DNA of 64,000 bases from Pseudooceanicola lipolyticus (GTDB taxonomy: Bacteria; Pseudomonadota; Alphaproteobacteria; Rhodobacterales; Rhodobacteraceae), in assembly GCF_002786325.1 (NCBI RefSeq), contig NZ_PGTB01000001.1:124001-188000 (forward strand), given 5' to 3'. Made by a program: the position numbers and the translations under genes. The notes under the pieces were generated by a model. It saw nothing but the letters and a program-made list of their open reading frames with translations. It was not told the origin of the DNA and did no database searches. Shown in pieces: positions 33,737-43,082 of this stretch (the stretch's first letter is position 1; each line of letters opens with the position of its first letter).

Positions 33737-34617
33737 CACCTGTTGACGCACCATCTTGGGATGCTCCGGCTCCCGTTCGCCCGTGGTGGCAGCGGCTGTT
33801 GCGGGATCCGGTCGCTTTGGTCGCGGCGGTGGTTCTGGCGGTCATCGTGGCCTGCGCCATTGCCGCACCGCTGATCGCTCCGCATGATCCCTTTGCCAGC
33901 TCGCGGGCGGTGATGAAGCCGCCGATCTGGTCGGACAAAAGTGATCCGGCACATCTTCTGGGCACGGACGGGCAGGGGCGGGACATGCTGTCGCGCCTGT
34001 TCCACGGCACCCGCCTGACGCTGATCATCGGTGTCCTGTCGGTCGGTCTGGGGGGGGTGCTGGGCTCGTTGCTCGGTCTCTTGGCGGCGTTTCGCCCGAA
34101 GCTCGATCCATGGGTCATGCGGCTGGTGGATGTCATGCTGTCGTTTCCGGCCATCCTGCTTGGGCTGGCTCTGGTTGCGGTGGTGGGACCGGGCGCGATG
34201 CCGGTGGTGATCGCCCTTGCAATTGCCACCGTCCCCGACAGCGCGCGGATCGCCCGGTCGATCGCCGTGTCGGTGATGAAGCAGGAATATATCGAAGCCG
34301 GACGCGCATTGGGCCTGTCGTCTTATACGCTGTTTCATCGCTATCTGCTGAGGAACTGCGTCTCGACGATCATGATCTTCATGTCGATGCGGTTCGGACA
34401 GATCATCCTGATCGGCGCGGCGCTGTCGTTTCTTGGCCTCGGCGCGCGCCCGCCGACCGCCGAACTGGGGATGATGGCGGCGCAGGGCAGGGATTTCCTG
34501 CTGTTCGCCCCGCATATCGCGGTGATCCCCTCGGTTCTGATTTTCGTGATCGTCCTGGCCGCGAACATTCTTGGCGACGCGCTGCGCGATGTCCTCGATC
34601 CACGACTGAGATCCTGA
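33733..34617 (+). CDS. Dpp/Opp-type ABC transporter permease (DppC-like)
   Basis: Inner-membrane permease of 294 residues. It has the DppC-type N-terminus (LLRDPVALVAAVVLAVIV then PLIAPHDPF), the HLLGTDGQGRDMLSRLFHG segment and the EAA coupling region EYIEAGRALGLSSYTLFHRYLLRNC. It pairs with the DppB-like protein. The ATG is placed by the conserved N-terminal region; 77 nt separate it from dppB and are filled by a coupled mini-frame. Confidence 0.92.
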   Translation: MTPVDAPSWDAPAPVRPWWQRLLRDPVALVAAVVLAVIVACAIAAPLIAPHDPFASSRAVMKPPIWSDKSDPAHLLGTDGQGRDMLSRLFHGTRLTLIIGVLSVGLGGVLGSLLGLLAAFRPKLDPWVMRLVDVMLSFPAILLGLALVAVVGPGAMPVVIALAIATVPDSARIARSIAVSVMKQEYIEAGRALGLSSYTLFHRYLLRNCVSTIMIFMSMRFGQIILIGAALSFLGLGARPPTAELGMMAAQGRDFLLFAPHIAVIPSVLIFVIVLAANILGDALRDVLDPRLRS

Positions 34618-34652
34618 AGAAACACATGGAAAAAACAGGGAAAGGAATAACC

Positions 34653-36221
34653 ATGAAAAGACTACTAACGACAACGGCGCTGCTGTTTGCAGCGGGCCTC
34701 GCGCAGGCCTCAGAGCTGACGATTGTGCGCGAGGTGGACAGCAACAACTATGATCCTCACAAGTCCACCGCCCGAGCGGCTTCGGAGATCCTGTTCATGC
34801 TGGGCGACACGCTGGTATCGCTCGCGCCGGACATGCAGACCGTAGAGCCGGGCATCGCCGAAAGCTGGGAAGTCAGCGAAGACGGCAAGACCTATACCTT
34901 CAAGCTGCGCGAAGATGTGACCTTCTGCGATGGCAAGGCGCTGACCGCCGCCGATGTGGTCTATTCGATGAACCGCTGGATCGATCCCGAGACGAAATCG
35001 CCGGTCGCATGGCGCGCCGGCGAAGTCGAAAGCGTCACCGCCGTCGACGACTATACCGTCGAATACAAGCTGACCGCGCCCTTCTCGGAACTGCTCTACC
35101 AGTTGACGCAAGGGTTCGGCACGATCATCGATCAGGCCAATGTCGAGGCGCTGGGGCCTGACTTCGGGATTTCCGGTTTCAACGGCACAGGTCCCTATTG
35201 CTGGGTCGAATGGACCCCGCGCGACAAGATGATCCTCGAAAAGCACGAGGCATACACCTGGGGCGCGCCGTTCCATGCCAACACCGGCCCGGCGTCGATC
35301 GACCGGATCACCTGGCAGATCGTTCCCGAAGAGAACACCCGCACCGTCGCGGTGATCACCGGGCAAAGCCAGGTGACGCAATACGTGCCCTATATCGCGC
35401 TTGAACAGCTTGCCGCCTCGCCGGGCGTCGAAGTGGTGCGGTCTGATCTGGCCTTCTGGACCTATTTCATGGGCTTCAAGATCGACAAGGACACGGTTTC
35501 CGATCCGGCCGTGCGCAAGGCCATCAACCTCGCGGTGGATCAGGCGGCGATGTCCGAGGACCTGTTCTTTGGCGTGGTACAGCCGGCCTATTCCTATGTC
35601 AGCCAAGAGGCGCTGGATTGGAATTCCTCGATCGACGACAAGCTGCTGAAATTCGACCCCGCCGAGGCCAATCGCCTGCTGGATGAGGCCGGCTGGGTCC
35701 GTGGCGATGACGGCGTCCGGTCGAAAGACGGGGTCCGTCTGTCACCCACGGCCTATGTCTTTGCCGGGTCGACATGGGGCAAGCTGTCCGAGGCCGTGCA
35801 GGCCTATCTCCTCGAGATCGGGGTGGACATGCAGATCCAGGCCTTCGATGCCACGGTGGCATGGGGCAAGCTGGCAACGCAGGAGTTCGACATGTTCGGC
35901 ATGTCCTTCCCCTATGTCTCGTCGGGTGATGCGCTGAACCTGTATTTCCGCAGCCAGAACATGCCGTCTCCGAACCGGATGAACTGGGACGATCCCGAGA
36001 CCGATGCGCTGTTGCTGGCGGGGGCCACGGCGATCAGCGACGAAGACCGCGCGTCCGCCTATGGCGATGTGCTGGAGAAAGTCCACGATGCCGCTGTCTG
36101 GCTGCCGCTCTATCACGAGCCGATGGTCATCGCGCAGTCGTCGGACCTCGAGACTATCGTGCCGCACAACATCTATGGATCGGGCCTCTACAAAGGTCTC
36201 GACCTTAAATTCAAGGAGTGA
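34653..36221 (+). CDS. Dpp/Opp-type ABC transporter substrate-binding protein
   Basis: Periplasmic receptor (SBP_bac_5 family) of 522 residues with a Sec signal peptide MKRLLTTTALLFAAGLAQAS. Family signatures are GIAESWEVSEDGKTYTFKLR, TAADVVYSMNRW and FNGTGPYCWVEW. The ATG has AAAGGA 6 nt upstream; an in-frame ATG nine codons earlier would only lengthen the signal. It sits third in the transporter gene order and is followed by a perfect 10-bp hairpin. Ligand could be a peptide, opine or substituted amide. Confidence 0.92.
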   Translation: MKRLLTTTALLFAAGLAQASELTIVREVDSNNYDPHKSTARAASEILFMLGDTLVSLAPDMQTVEPGIAESWEVSEDGKTYTFKLREDVTFCDGKALTAADVVYSMNRWIDPETKSPVAWRAGEVESVTAVDDYTVEYKLTAPFSELLYQLTQGFGTIIDQANVEALGPDFGISGFNGTGPYCWVEWTPRDKMILEKHEAYTWGAPFHANTGPASIDRITWQIVPEENTRTVAVITGQSQVTQYVPYIALEQLAASPGVEVVRSDLAFWTYFMGFKIDKDTVSDPAVRKAINLAVDQAAMSEDLFFGVVQPAYSYVSQEALDWNSSIDDKLLKFDPAEANRLLDEAGWVRGDDGVRSKDGVRLSPTAYVFAGSTWGKLSEAVQAYLLEIGVDMQIQAFDATVAWGKLATQEFDMFGMSFPYVSSGDALNLYFRSQNMPSPNRMNWDDPETDALLLAGATAISDEDRASAYGDVLEKVHDAAVWLPLYHEPMVIAQSSDLETIVPHNIYGSGLYKGLDLKFKE

Positions 36222-36232
36222 TCTCCGCCTCC

Positions 36233-36260
36233 GGGCCGCGCCTGTGAAACGGCGCGGCCC
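36233..36260 (+). promoter_or_regulatory. perfect stem-loop after the Dpp binding-protein gene
   Basis: GGGCCGCGCC and GGCGCGGCCC form a perfect 10-bp GC stem with an 8-nt loop, 12 nt after the binding-protein stop. C residues, not T, follow, so it is not a classical terminator. It probably protects the receptor mRNA and lowers read-through into the downstream amidohydrolase and ATPase genes. Confidence 0.6.
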
Positions 36261-36311
36261 ATCCCCCCTGCGCCGATCTCCGGTTTTCACCTTTTACGAA
36301 AGACCCTCGTC

Positions 36312-37745
36312 ATGTCCGTCACCGTCATCCGAAAAGCAGCCTGGATCGTAGCCTATGATCCCGAAGCGGGCACCCACACATATCTCAGGGATGGGGACGT
36401 CGCCTTTGACGGCGACAAGATCGTACACGTCGGCGGAACTTATGAGGGCGCGGCCGAAACCGAAATCGACGGGCGCGCCCGGCTTGTCTCGCCGGGGTTG
36501 GTGAACATCCATTCCCATCCGAGTTCCGAGGCAATGAACAAGGGCTTCCTGGACGAGCTGGGCTCGCCTCGGCTGGGCATGTCGTCGCTTTATGAATTTA
36601 TGCCGCTCTTTCGCTGTGACGACGAGGGGCGCGAAGCCTGTGTGCAGGTCACCTATTCCGAGCTGCTGAAATCCGGGGTCACGACGCTGGTCGATCTCTC
36701 GGTCAATTGGGACGGCTGGATCGAGACCTTTGCCGCGTCGGGCCTGCGCGGTGTCGTCAGCCCGATGTACCGGTCGGCTCGGTGGTACACCGACAACGGC
36801 CATGTGGTGAATTATGAATGGGACGAGGCCGCGGGCAAGGCCGATATGGACGCGGCGGTCAAGACGGTCGAGGCCGCGATCAACCATCCCTCGGGGCGTC
36901 TGTCGGGCATGATCTCGCCCTCGCAGATCGACACCTGCACGCCGGACCTTATTGCCGACAGCTTTGCGCTGGCGCAGGAGAAGGGGCTGCCGTTCCAGAT
37001 CCACGCGGCGCAGTCGGTCGTGGAGTTCACCGAGATCACGCGCCGTCACGGCGTGACACCCCTGGAATGGCTGGACAGCCTGGGTGTGCTCAAACCCGGG
37101 GCAATCATCGGCCACGGCATCTTCCTGAACGACTATCCGAATGTGTTCTGGCCCGAAGCGCAGGATTTCAAACTGTTGCAGGAGTCCGGCGCAGCGGTTG
37201 CCCATTGTCCAACCGTATTCCAGCGCCGCGGCATCGCGATGAACACCGTTGGCCGCTATATCCGCGGCGGTGTCCCTGTGGGCATCGGGACCGACACCTA
37301 TCCTCACAACATGCTCGAAGAGATGCGGACCGCGCTGTACCTCAGCCGGATAATGTCGAAGAACCCCTACGACCTGCGCACCTCCGACATCTTTGACGCG
37401 GCGACACTGGGCGGGGCCAAGGTGCTGGGCCGCGAGGATATCGGCCGCCTTTCGGTTGGCGCCAAGGCCGACCTGTTCCTTGCCGATCTGGCCGATCCGG
37501 CCATGATGCCGGTGCGCGATCCGCTTCGGTCGCTGATCTACGTGGCGGCGGAACGCGCGGTGCGCGACGTGTTTGTCGACGGGCGTCACGTCGTGGTCGA
37601 CGGTGAGGTGCCGGCCTTCGATCTGCCCGAGGCGCTGGCGCGGCTCGAAGCGGCGCAGCGCCGCGCCGAAGAGCAATTCGCCACCCTCGATTTTGCCGGG
37701 CGCACCCACCAGGACGCCTCGCCCTATGTTTATGGACAAGCCTGA
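36312..37745 (+). CDS. Amidohydrolase of the cytosine deaminase/SsnA group
   Basis: Cytoplasmic metal-dependent hydrolase of 477 residues, COG0402-like. Metal ligands are readable: H67-S-H69 in NIHSHPSS, H231 in FQIHAAQS, H268 in IIGHGIF and D328 in GIGTDTYPHN. Relatives deaminate aminated heterocycles or dechlorinate triazines. An amidohydrolase of a different group opens the same operon, so the substrate may need two successive hydrolytic steps. It ends 2 nt before the ATPase gene dppD. Confidence 0.85.
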   Translation: MSVTVIRKAAWIVAYDPEAGTHTYLRDGDVAFDGDKIVHVGGTYEGAAETEIDGRARLVSPGLVNIHSHPSSEAMNKGFLDELGSPRLGMSSLYEFMPLFRCDDEGREACVQVTYSELLKSGVTTLVDLSVNWDGWIETFAASGLRGVVSPMYRSARWYTDNGHVVNYEWDEAAGKADMDAAVKTVEAAINHPSGRLSGMISPSQIDTCTPDLIADSFALAQEKGLPFQIHAAQSVVEFTEITRRHGVTPLEWLDSLGVLKPGAIIGHGIFLNDYPNVFWPEAQDFKLLQESGAAVAHCPTVFQRRGIAMNTVGRYIRGGVPVGIGTDTYPHNMLEEMRTALYLSRIMSKNPYDLRTSDIFDAATLGGAKVLGREDIGRLSVGAKADLFLADLADPAMMPVRDPLRSLIYVAAERAVRDVFVDGRHVVVDGEVPAFDLPEALARLEAAQRRAEEQFATLDFAGRTHQDASPYVYGQA

Positions 37746-37747
37746 TC

Positions 37748-38740
37748 ATGGGCCAGTCACAGCCCCCCCTGCTTGAGGTTGATGACCTCGCCGTCGAGTT
37801 TCACACCGGCGGCACGGTGCAGCGCGCGGTTCAAGGCGTGTCTTTCTCGCTCGAGCGGGGCAGAACGCTGGGCGTGGTCGGCGAATCCGGCTGCGGGAAA
37901 TCCGTCACGTCGCTGTCGATCATGCGCCTCGTGCCGCAGCCGCCGGGGAAATACGCCCGCGGCGAGATACGTTTTGACGGGAAGGATCTGTTGGCCCTGC
38001 CCGAGTCCGAGATGCGCAAGCTCAGGGGCGCGCGCATCGGGATGATCTTCCAGGAACCGATGACCTCGCTCAATCCGGTCTATACCTGCGGCGAGCAGAT
38101 CGTCGAGACGCTGATGATCCATTCCACGCTAACGACGGCCGAGGCCCGCGAAAGGGCAATCGAGATGCTGGGTCTCGTCGGGCTTCCTTCGCCGCGCAGC
38201 AGGGTAGACGATTATCCTCACCAGCTGAGCGGGGGGCAGCGGCAACGGGTGATGATTGCGCTGGCGCTGGCCAACGATCCCGACCTGCTGATCGCGGACG
38301 AACCGACGACGGCACTGGATGTGACGGTACAGGCGCAGATCCTCGACTTGATGGGTGATCTTCGGAGCCGCACCGGAGCCGCCGTGATGCTGGTGACGCA
38401 TGACCTGGGCGTGGTGGCGCAGACCTGTGACGATGTGGTGGTGATGTATGCCGGGCGCGTGGTGGAGCGCGCGGGCACCGCCGCGCTCTTCGCCGATCCG
38501 CAGCATCCCTATACCGTGGGGCTGATGGCGGCGATCCCGCGGATCAACACGGCGGTCGGGCGGCTTGCGACGATCCCCGGCTCGGTGCCGCCGCCTTGGG
38601 CCGCACTCTCGGGCTGCCGTTTCGCCAGCCGCTGCCCGCTGGCCACCGATCAATGCCGCACCGAGGATCCGCCGATGACCGAGATCTCGGCCGGCCACGC
38701 GGTTGCCTGCTGGCGCGCGCCGATCGAGGTGGCGGCATGA
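37748..38740 (+). CDS. Dpp/Opp-type ABC transporter ATP-binding protein (DppD-like)
   Basis: ATPase of 330 residues with Walker A GESGCGKS, the signature LSGGQRQR and Walker [13 protein letters not shown]. The C-terminal oligopeptide-transporter extension contains [15 protein letters not shown], whose cysteines resemble the [4Fe-4S] ligands described for the Dpp ATPase. It overlaps the next ATPase gene by ATGA. It forms the heterodimeric motor with the DppF-like protein. Confidence 0.93.
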   Translation: MGQSQPPLLEVDDLAVEFHTGGTVQRAVQGVSFSLERGRTLGVVGESGCGKSVTSLSIMRLVPQPPGKYARGEIRFDGKDLLALPESEMRKLRGARIGMIFQEPMTSLNPVYTCGEQIVETLMIHSTLTTAEARERAIEMLGLVGLPSPRSRVDDYPHQLSGGQRQRVMIALALANDPDLLIADEPTTALDVTVQAQILDLMGDLRSRTGAAVMLVTHDLGVVAQTCDDVVVMYAGRVVERAGTAALFADPQHPYTVGLMAAIPRINTAVGRLATIPGSVPPPWAALSGCRFASRCPLATDQCRTEDPPMTEISAGHAVACWRAPIEVAA

Positions 38741-39798
38741 GTGCAATGCTTGAAGTCCGGGGACTGACCAAGCATTTCCCCGTCCACCGCGGCGTGTTGC
38801 GGCGCGTGGTGGGACAGGTCAGGGCCGTCGAGGATGTCAGCTTTGACGTGGCGCAGGGCGAGACGCTGGCCATCGTGGGCGAGTCCGGCTGCGGCAAGTC
38901 CACGATCGGGCGCACCTTGCTGCGGCTGATCGAGGCGACGGCCGGATCGGTGCGGTTGGAAGGCGAGCATGTGCTGAACCAGCCCGAAGCGAAGATGCGC
39001 GAGATCCGCAAGCAGATGCAGATCATCTTTCAGGATCCCTTCGGTTCGTTGAACCCGCGCATGACGGTTTCAGAAACGCTGGCCGAGCCGCTTTTGCTGC
39101 ATGGCCTGGCCACGGCGAAGGATGTGCGCGAGAAAGTATCTAACCTGCTGGAGACCTGCGGGCTGCAACCTTGGCACGCCGAGCGTTATCCGCACGAGTT
39201 CTCGGGCGGGCAGCGCCAGCGCGTGGGCATCGCCCGCGCCCTCGCCACGCGGCCCAAGCTGATTGTCTGCGACGAGCCGGTTTCGGCGCTCGACGTGTCG
39301 GTGCAGGCGCAGATCGTGAACCTGTTGAAGGATCTCCAGCAGCAATTCGGCATCGGCTATGTCTTTATCAGCCACGATCTTGCCGTCGTCCGGCACATGG
39401 CTGACCGGGTGGCCGTGGTCTATCTTGGCCGGATTGTCGAAGAAGCGCCGACCGCCGATCTCTTTGCCCGGCCGAGCCATCCCTATACCCGATCGCTGAT
39501 CGACGCGGCGCCGCGGCCCGATCCGGGCGAAAAGACCGCACGGGCCCCGCTGGAAGGCGATCTGCCCTCCGCGCTCGCGCCGCCGTCTGGCTGCGCCTTT
39601 CATCCCCGCTGTCCGATGGCGCAGGATCTGTGCCGGACCGAGCGGCCGGCGCTGCGCAAGCTGGGCCAGGCGCGCGTCGCCTGTCACTTTGCCGAAACCG
39701 TCACCGCCACCGGATTGACCACGGCCGCCGCGCCGTCGCCGGCCTTTCGCGACCGGCTCGCGGTGCTGAATGCCGCTCGAACACATGAGAAACCATGA
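38737..39798 (+). CDS. Dpp/Opp-type ABC transporter ATP-binding protein (DppF-like)
   Basis: ATPase of 353 residues with Walker [24 protein letters not shown], signature FSGGQRQRV and Walker B LIVCDEPVSALDVS. The C-terminal extension GCAFHPRCPMAQDLC matches the DppF cysteine-rich segment. The start is fixed by the ATGA overlap with the DppD-like gene and by the conserved start MLEVRGLTKHFPV. It overlaps the following ThDP-enzyme gene by ATGA as well. Confidence 0.93.
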   Translation: MSAMLEVRGLTKHFPVHRGVLRRVVGQVRAVEDVSFDVAQGETLAIVGESGCGKSTIGRTLLRLIEATAGSVRLEGEHVLNQPEAKMREIRKQMQIIFQDPFGSLNPRMTVSETLAEPLLLHGLATAKDVREKVSNLLETCGLQPWHAERYPHEFSGGQRQRVGIARALATRPKLIVCDEPVSALDVSVQAQIVNLLKDLQQQFGIGYVFISHDLAVVRHMADRVAVVYLGRIVEEAPTADLFARPSHPYTRSLIDAAPRPDPGEKTARAPLEGDLPSALAPPSGCAFHPRCPMAQDLCRTERPALRKLGQARVACHFAETVTATGLTTAAAPSPAFRDRLAVLNAARTHEKP

Positions 39799-41345
39799 CT
39801 GAATACCCCACTATGAACGGCGCCGAATCCGTGGTGCGCAGCCTGCACGGGGCGGGTGTAAGCGTCTGCTTCGCCAATCCGGGAACCTCCGAGATGCAGT
39901 TCGTCGATGCCCTCGACCGGACCGGGCTGATGCGCTGTGTTCTGGGCCTTTTCGAAGGTGTCGTAACCGGCGCCGCCGACGGCTATGCGCGAATGGCCGG
40001 CGTCCCGGCCGTGACGCTGCTGCATCTTGCACCGGGACTGTCGAACGCCAGCGCCAACATGCACAACGCGCGCAAGGCGCGGTCGCCGATGCTGAACCTC
40101 GTGGGCGACCACGCCGTGCGCCACCGTGGCTATGACGCACCGCTGACTTCGGATGTCGCGGGGGCCGCGGCTCCCTTCTCCGATTGGGTGAAGACGGCGA
40201 CCAGCCCGGACACCTTTGCCCGTGACGCGATGGAGGCCCTGGGCGCCGCCATGGCCCGGCCGAACCGGGTTGCAACGCTGATCGCCCCAGCGGATATCGG
40301 CTGGGATGAGGGTGGGGTGGTCGCGCCGCCACCGCCGCCGCCCGATTTCGCACCGCTGGACGAGCATGCGCTGGAACGTGCCGCCGGGATGCTTGACGCC
40401 GAGACCGTGCTGCTGGTGGGGGGCCGCGTGCTGGAACAGCCTGACGCCGTGGCGCTCTTGCACGGGATCGCGGATAAGACCGGCGCACGGGTGCTGGCGC
40501 CGACGTCGAACCGCCGATGTGACCGCGGGGCGGGCCGCGCCGGGATCGACAAGGTGCCCTATCCCATCGACATGGCGCTTGAGACGCTCGCGCCGTTTAA
40601 GCGCGCGGTATTGATCGAGACCGTGCCGCCGGTCGCCTTCTTTGCCTATCCGGGAAAGCCCAGCCTGTTGCTGCCCGCAAGCTGCGAGGTGATGACGCTT
40701 GCCGGGTTGGACGGGGATGGCCCCGCCGCGATCGCAGCACTGGCCGAGCGGGTCCGGGCCAGCAAGCTGATCGCGCCGGTGGAGCTGCCGCCAAGCCCCG
40801 CAGCGGGCGCGATCACTCCGGCCACGATCGCTGCGGCCATTGCACATGCGCTGCCCGACAACGCCATCGTCGTGGACGAGAGCATTTCGGGGGGCCGCGA
40901 CATCTGGCGCGCCACCAGGGCCGCCGCGCCACATGCGTGGATTTCCTTGACCGGCGGCGCCATCGGCGACGGCATTCCGATGGCGCTTGGCGCCGCAGTG
41001 GCCTGTCCGGATCGGCCGGTCGTTTCGCTGCAAGCCGACGGTTCTGCGATGTACACGATCCAAGCATTGTGGAGCCAAGCCCGCGAACAGGCCAACGTCA
41101 CCACGGTGATCTTTGCCAACCGGACCTACGAGATCCTCAAGAAAGAGCTGTTCGCCGTCGGCGCCAATCCCGGCCGCTCGGCGCTGGACATGCTGGATCT
41201 CGACCGGCCCCATCTCGATTTCGTGTCGCTCGCCCGCGGCATGGGGGTTCCGGCCCGGCGCATCGAAGACGCCGCAGAGCTGCAACGGGCCATCGCCGAC
41301 GCGGCACACGAGCCCGGGCCGTACCTGATCGAGGCGATGATGTAG
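39795..41345 (+). CDS. Thiamine-diphosphate enzyme of the acetolactate synthase/benzoylformate decarboxylase family
   Basis: Cytoplasmic ThDP enzyme of 516 residues with three domains. The N-terminal PYR domain has FANPGTSEMQFVDAL and the cofactor-activating glutamate in LFEGVVTGAADGYARM. The C-terminal PP domain has GDGIPMALGAAVACPDRPVV and the metal motif ADGSAMYT leading to FANRTYEIL. Members decarboxylate or condense 2-keto acids. It is last in the Dpp/amidohydrolase operon and may process the keto acid released from the imported compound. The start codon overlaps the preceding stop. Exact reaction not readable. Confidence 0.85.
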   Translation: MTEYPTMNGAESVVRSLHGAGVSVCFANPGTSEMQFVDALDRTGLMRCVLGLFEGVVTGAADGYARMAGVPAVTLLHLAPGLSNASANMHNARKARSPMLNLVGDHAVRHRGYDAPLTSDVAGAAAPFSDWVKTATSPDTFARDAMEALGAAMARPNRVATLIAPADIGWDEGGVVAPPPPPPDFAPLDEHALERAAGMLDAETVLLVGGRVLEQPDAVALLHGIADKTGARVLAPTSNRRCDRGAGRAGIDKVPYPIDMALETLAPFKRAVLIETVPPVAFFAYPGKPSLLLPASCEVMTLAGLDGDGPAAIAALAERVRASKLIAPVELPPSPAAGAITPATIAAAIAHALPDNAIVVDESISGGRDIWRATRAAAPHAWISLTGGAIGDGIPMALGAAVACPDRPVVSLQADGSAMYTIQALWSQAREQANVTTVIFANRTYEILKKELFAVGANPGRSALDMLDLDRPHLDFVSLARGMGVPARRIEDAAELQRAIADAAHEPGPYLIEAMM

Positions 41346-41366
41346 GGACAGATGCAACGCCCTGAC

Positions 41367-41383
41367 GCAATTCGATTAATTGC
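41367..41383. promoter_or_regulatory. inverted repeat upstream of the hydantoin operon
   Basis: GCAATT-CGATT-AATTGC is a perfect 6-bp inverted repeat with a 5-bp spacer, in the 123-nt gap between the ThDP-enzyme stop and the next receptor gene. It contains a T-N11-A arrangement compatible with LysR-type regulators, and a LysR gene ends this operon. It is the best operator candidate for the hydantoin genes. Confidence 0.4.
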
Positions 41384-41468
41384 AACCGCCGCTGACAAGT
41401 CTCTGGGTCAGGGGCGACGACGTGAAGACCCTTGTTCCAGCGACGCAACTCACAACAGGAGAGCCCGG

Positions 41469-42308
41469 ATGACCAGACAACTCACACTCGGTACCATCGC
41501 AACGCTTCTCGCCCTCGGCGGGGCCGCCCAGGCGCAGGAGACCACCTATACCGTCGCCTTGGACGGGACATTTGCACCGCATGCCATGCCTGCACTGTCG
41601 GGCGGCATCGAAGGCTTCAACGTCGATCTGGCCAATGAGATCGGTGAACGGCTTGGCGTGTCGATGGATATCGTGGCGACGCAATTCTCGGGAATCCTGC
41701 CGGGTCTTGCCGCCGGGACTTATGATTTCGTCGTCGCCCCCGTGACCATCACCGAAGAACGCGCCGGCAACCTGTTGTTTTCCGAAGGCTACCTGAACAC
41801 GGATTTTCAGTTCGTGGTCAAGGCCGGCACCGAAGAGATCACAAGCCTTGAGGAGCTGAGCGGAAAAACCATCGCGGTGAACAAGGGGTCTGTCTATGAC
41901 TCCTGGGCTCGCGAAAAGGCCGAGGAGATCGGCTGGATCGTCGAAAGCTATGGCACCAACAGCGATGCGGTTCAGGCCGTCGTCTCGGACCGCGCCTTTG
42001 CCAATGTCGCGGGCAACACCGTCTCCGCCTGGGCGGTCAAGCAGAATCCGGCCATCGAGCTCAGCTACCTGTATTCCACCGGGCTGGTCTGGGGCATGCC
42101 CTTCAAAAAGGGCGATGAAGCGCTGCGCGACAAAGTCGAAACCGTTATCGAATGCCTGAAGCTTGACGGCACCATGGCCGCGCTGAGCGAGAAATGGTTC
42201 GGCGTCACGCCGGCTTCGGGTTCGGCGGCGGTCACGCCGCAGCCCGGTTTTGGCCAGCCCGGCTTTGAAGGCTATGCCATGGATGATCACACGCCGGGTT
42301 GCGACTGA
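41469..42308 (+). CDS. Polar amino-acid-type ABC transporter substrate-binding protein
   Basis: Periplasmic receptor (SBP_bac_3 family) of 279 residues with a signal peptide ending at GGAAQA near residue 22. The mature part carries YTVALDGTFAPHAMP, GGIEGFNVDLANEIGERLG and YDFVVAPVTITEERA, the usual order of ligand-site strands. GGAG precedes the ATG. It heads an operon with an ATPase, two permeases and hydantoin-degrading enzymes, so hydantoins or N-carbamoyl amino acids are plausible ligands. Confidence 0.9.
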   Translation: MTRQLTLGTIATLLALGGAAQAQETTYTVALDGTFAPHAMPALSGGIEGFNVDLANEIGERLGVSMDIVATQFSGILPGLAAGTYDFVVAPVTITEERAGNLLFSEGYLNTDFQFVVKAGTEEITSLEELSGKTIAVNKGSVYDSWAREKAEEIGWIVESYGTNSDAVQAVVSDRAFANVAGNTVSAWAVKQNPAIELSYLYSTGLVWGMPFKKGDEALRDKVETVIECLKLDGTMAALSEKWFGVTPASGSAAVTPQPGFGQPGFEGYAMDDHTPGCD

Positions 42309-42309
42309 T

Positions 42310-43077
42310 ATGACCCTGTCTCGCACCCCTGGGGGAGAGTCGGCCACGGCCACTCTGTCGCTGCGAGCCTTGCACAAGTCCTTCGGCACCATTCCGGTGC
42401 TGAAGGGGATAGACCTGCACGTTCAGCGCGGCGAGATGGTTTTTGTCCTGGGCCCTTCGGGGTCTGGGAAATCGACCATGCTGCGCTGTTGCAACCGGTT
42501 GGAAGAACCCGATTCCGGCGCGATCTTGATCGAGGGTGATCTGCTCACCGGACCCGGTGTTGATCTGAACAAGATGCGCCGGCGGATCGGCATGGTGTTC
42601 CAGTCCTTCAACCTTTACCCGCATCTCTCGGCGATGGGAAATGTCACCCTTGCGTTGCGGCGGGTGTTGAAGTTGTCCCGCGCGCAGGCCGAAGCCGAAG
42701 CCATGGCCGCGCTGCGCAGTGTCGGCCTGTCCGACCGGGCGCGGCATTATCCGGCGCAGCTTTCCGGCGGACAACAACAGCGGGTGGCCATCGCCCGCGC
42801 GCTGGCGCTGAAGCCAAGCGTGATGCTTTTCGACGAACCGACCTCGGCGCTGGACCCGGAACTGGTGGGCGATGTTCTGGACGTGATGCGCGAGGTCAAG
42901 GATCAGGGCATGACCATGCTGGTGGTCAGCCACGAGATGCAGTTTGCCCGCGAGGCCGCCGACCGGGTGGTCTTCATGGACGGCGGCGCCATCGTCGAAC
43001 AGGGGCCGCCGGACCGGTTTTTTTCCATGCCAGAGCAAGAGCGGACCCGCGCGTTCCTGTCGCGGATGCGTGGATAA
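42310..43077 (+). CDS. Polar amino-acid-type ABC transporter ATP-binding protein
   Basis: ATPase of 255 residues with Walker A GPSGSGKST, Q-loop VFQSFNLYPHLSA, signature LSGGQQQRV and Walker B LFDEPTSALDPE, all intact. A leader of about 17 residues precedes the first strand. It starts 1 nt after the receptor stop codon. It drives import with the two permeases that follow. Confidence 0.93.
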   Translation: MTLSRTPGGESATATLSLRALHKSFGTIPVLKGIDLHVQRGEMVFVLGPSGSGKSTMLRCCNRLEEPDSGAILIEGDLLTGPGVDLNKMRRRIGMVFQSFNLYPHLSAMGNVTLALRRVLKLSRAQAEAEAMAALRSVGLSDRARHYPAQLSGGQQQRVAIARALALKPSVMLFDEPTSALDPELVGDVLDVMREVKDQGMTMLVVSHEMQFAREAADRVVFMDGGAIVEQGPPDRFFSMPEQERTRAFLSRMRG

Positions 43078-43082
43078 AACGC

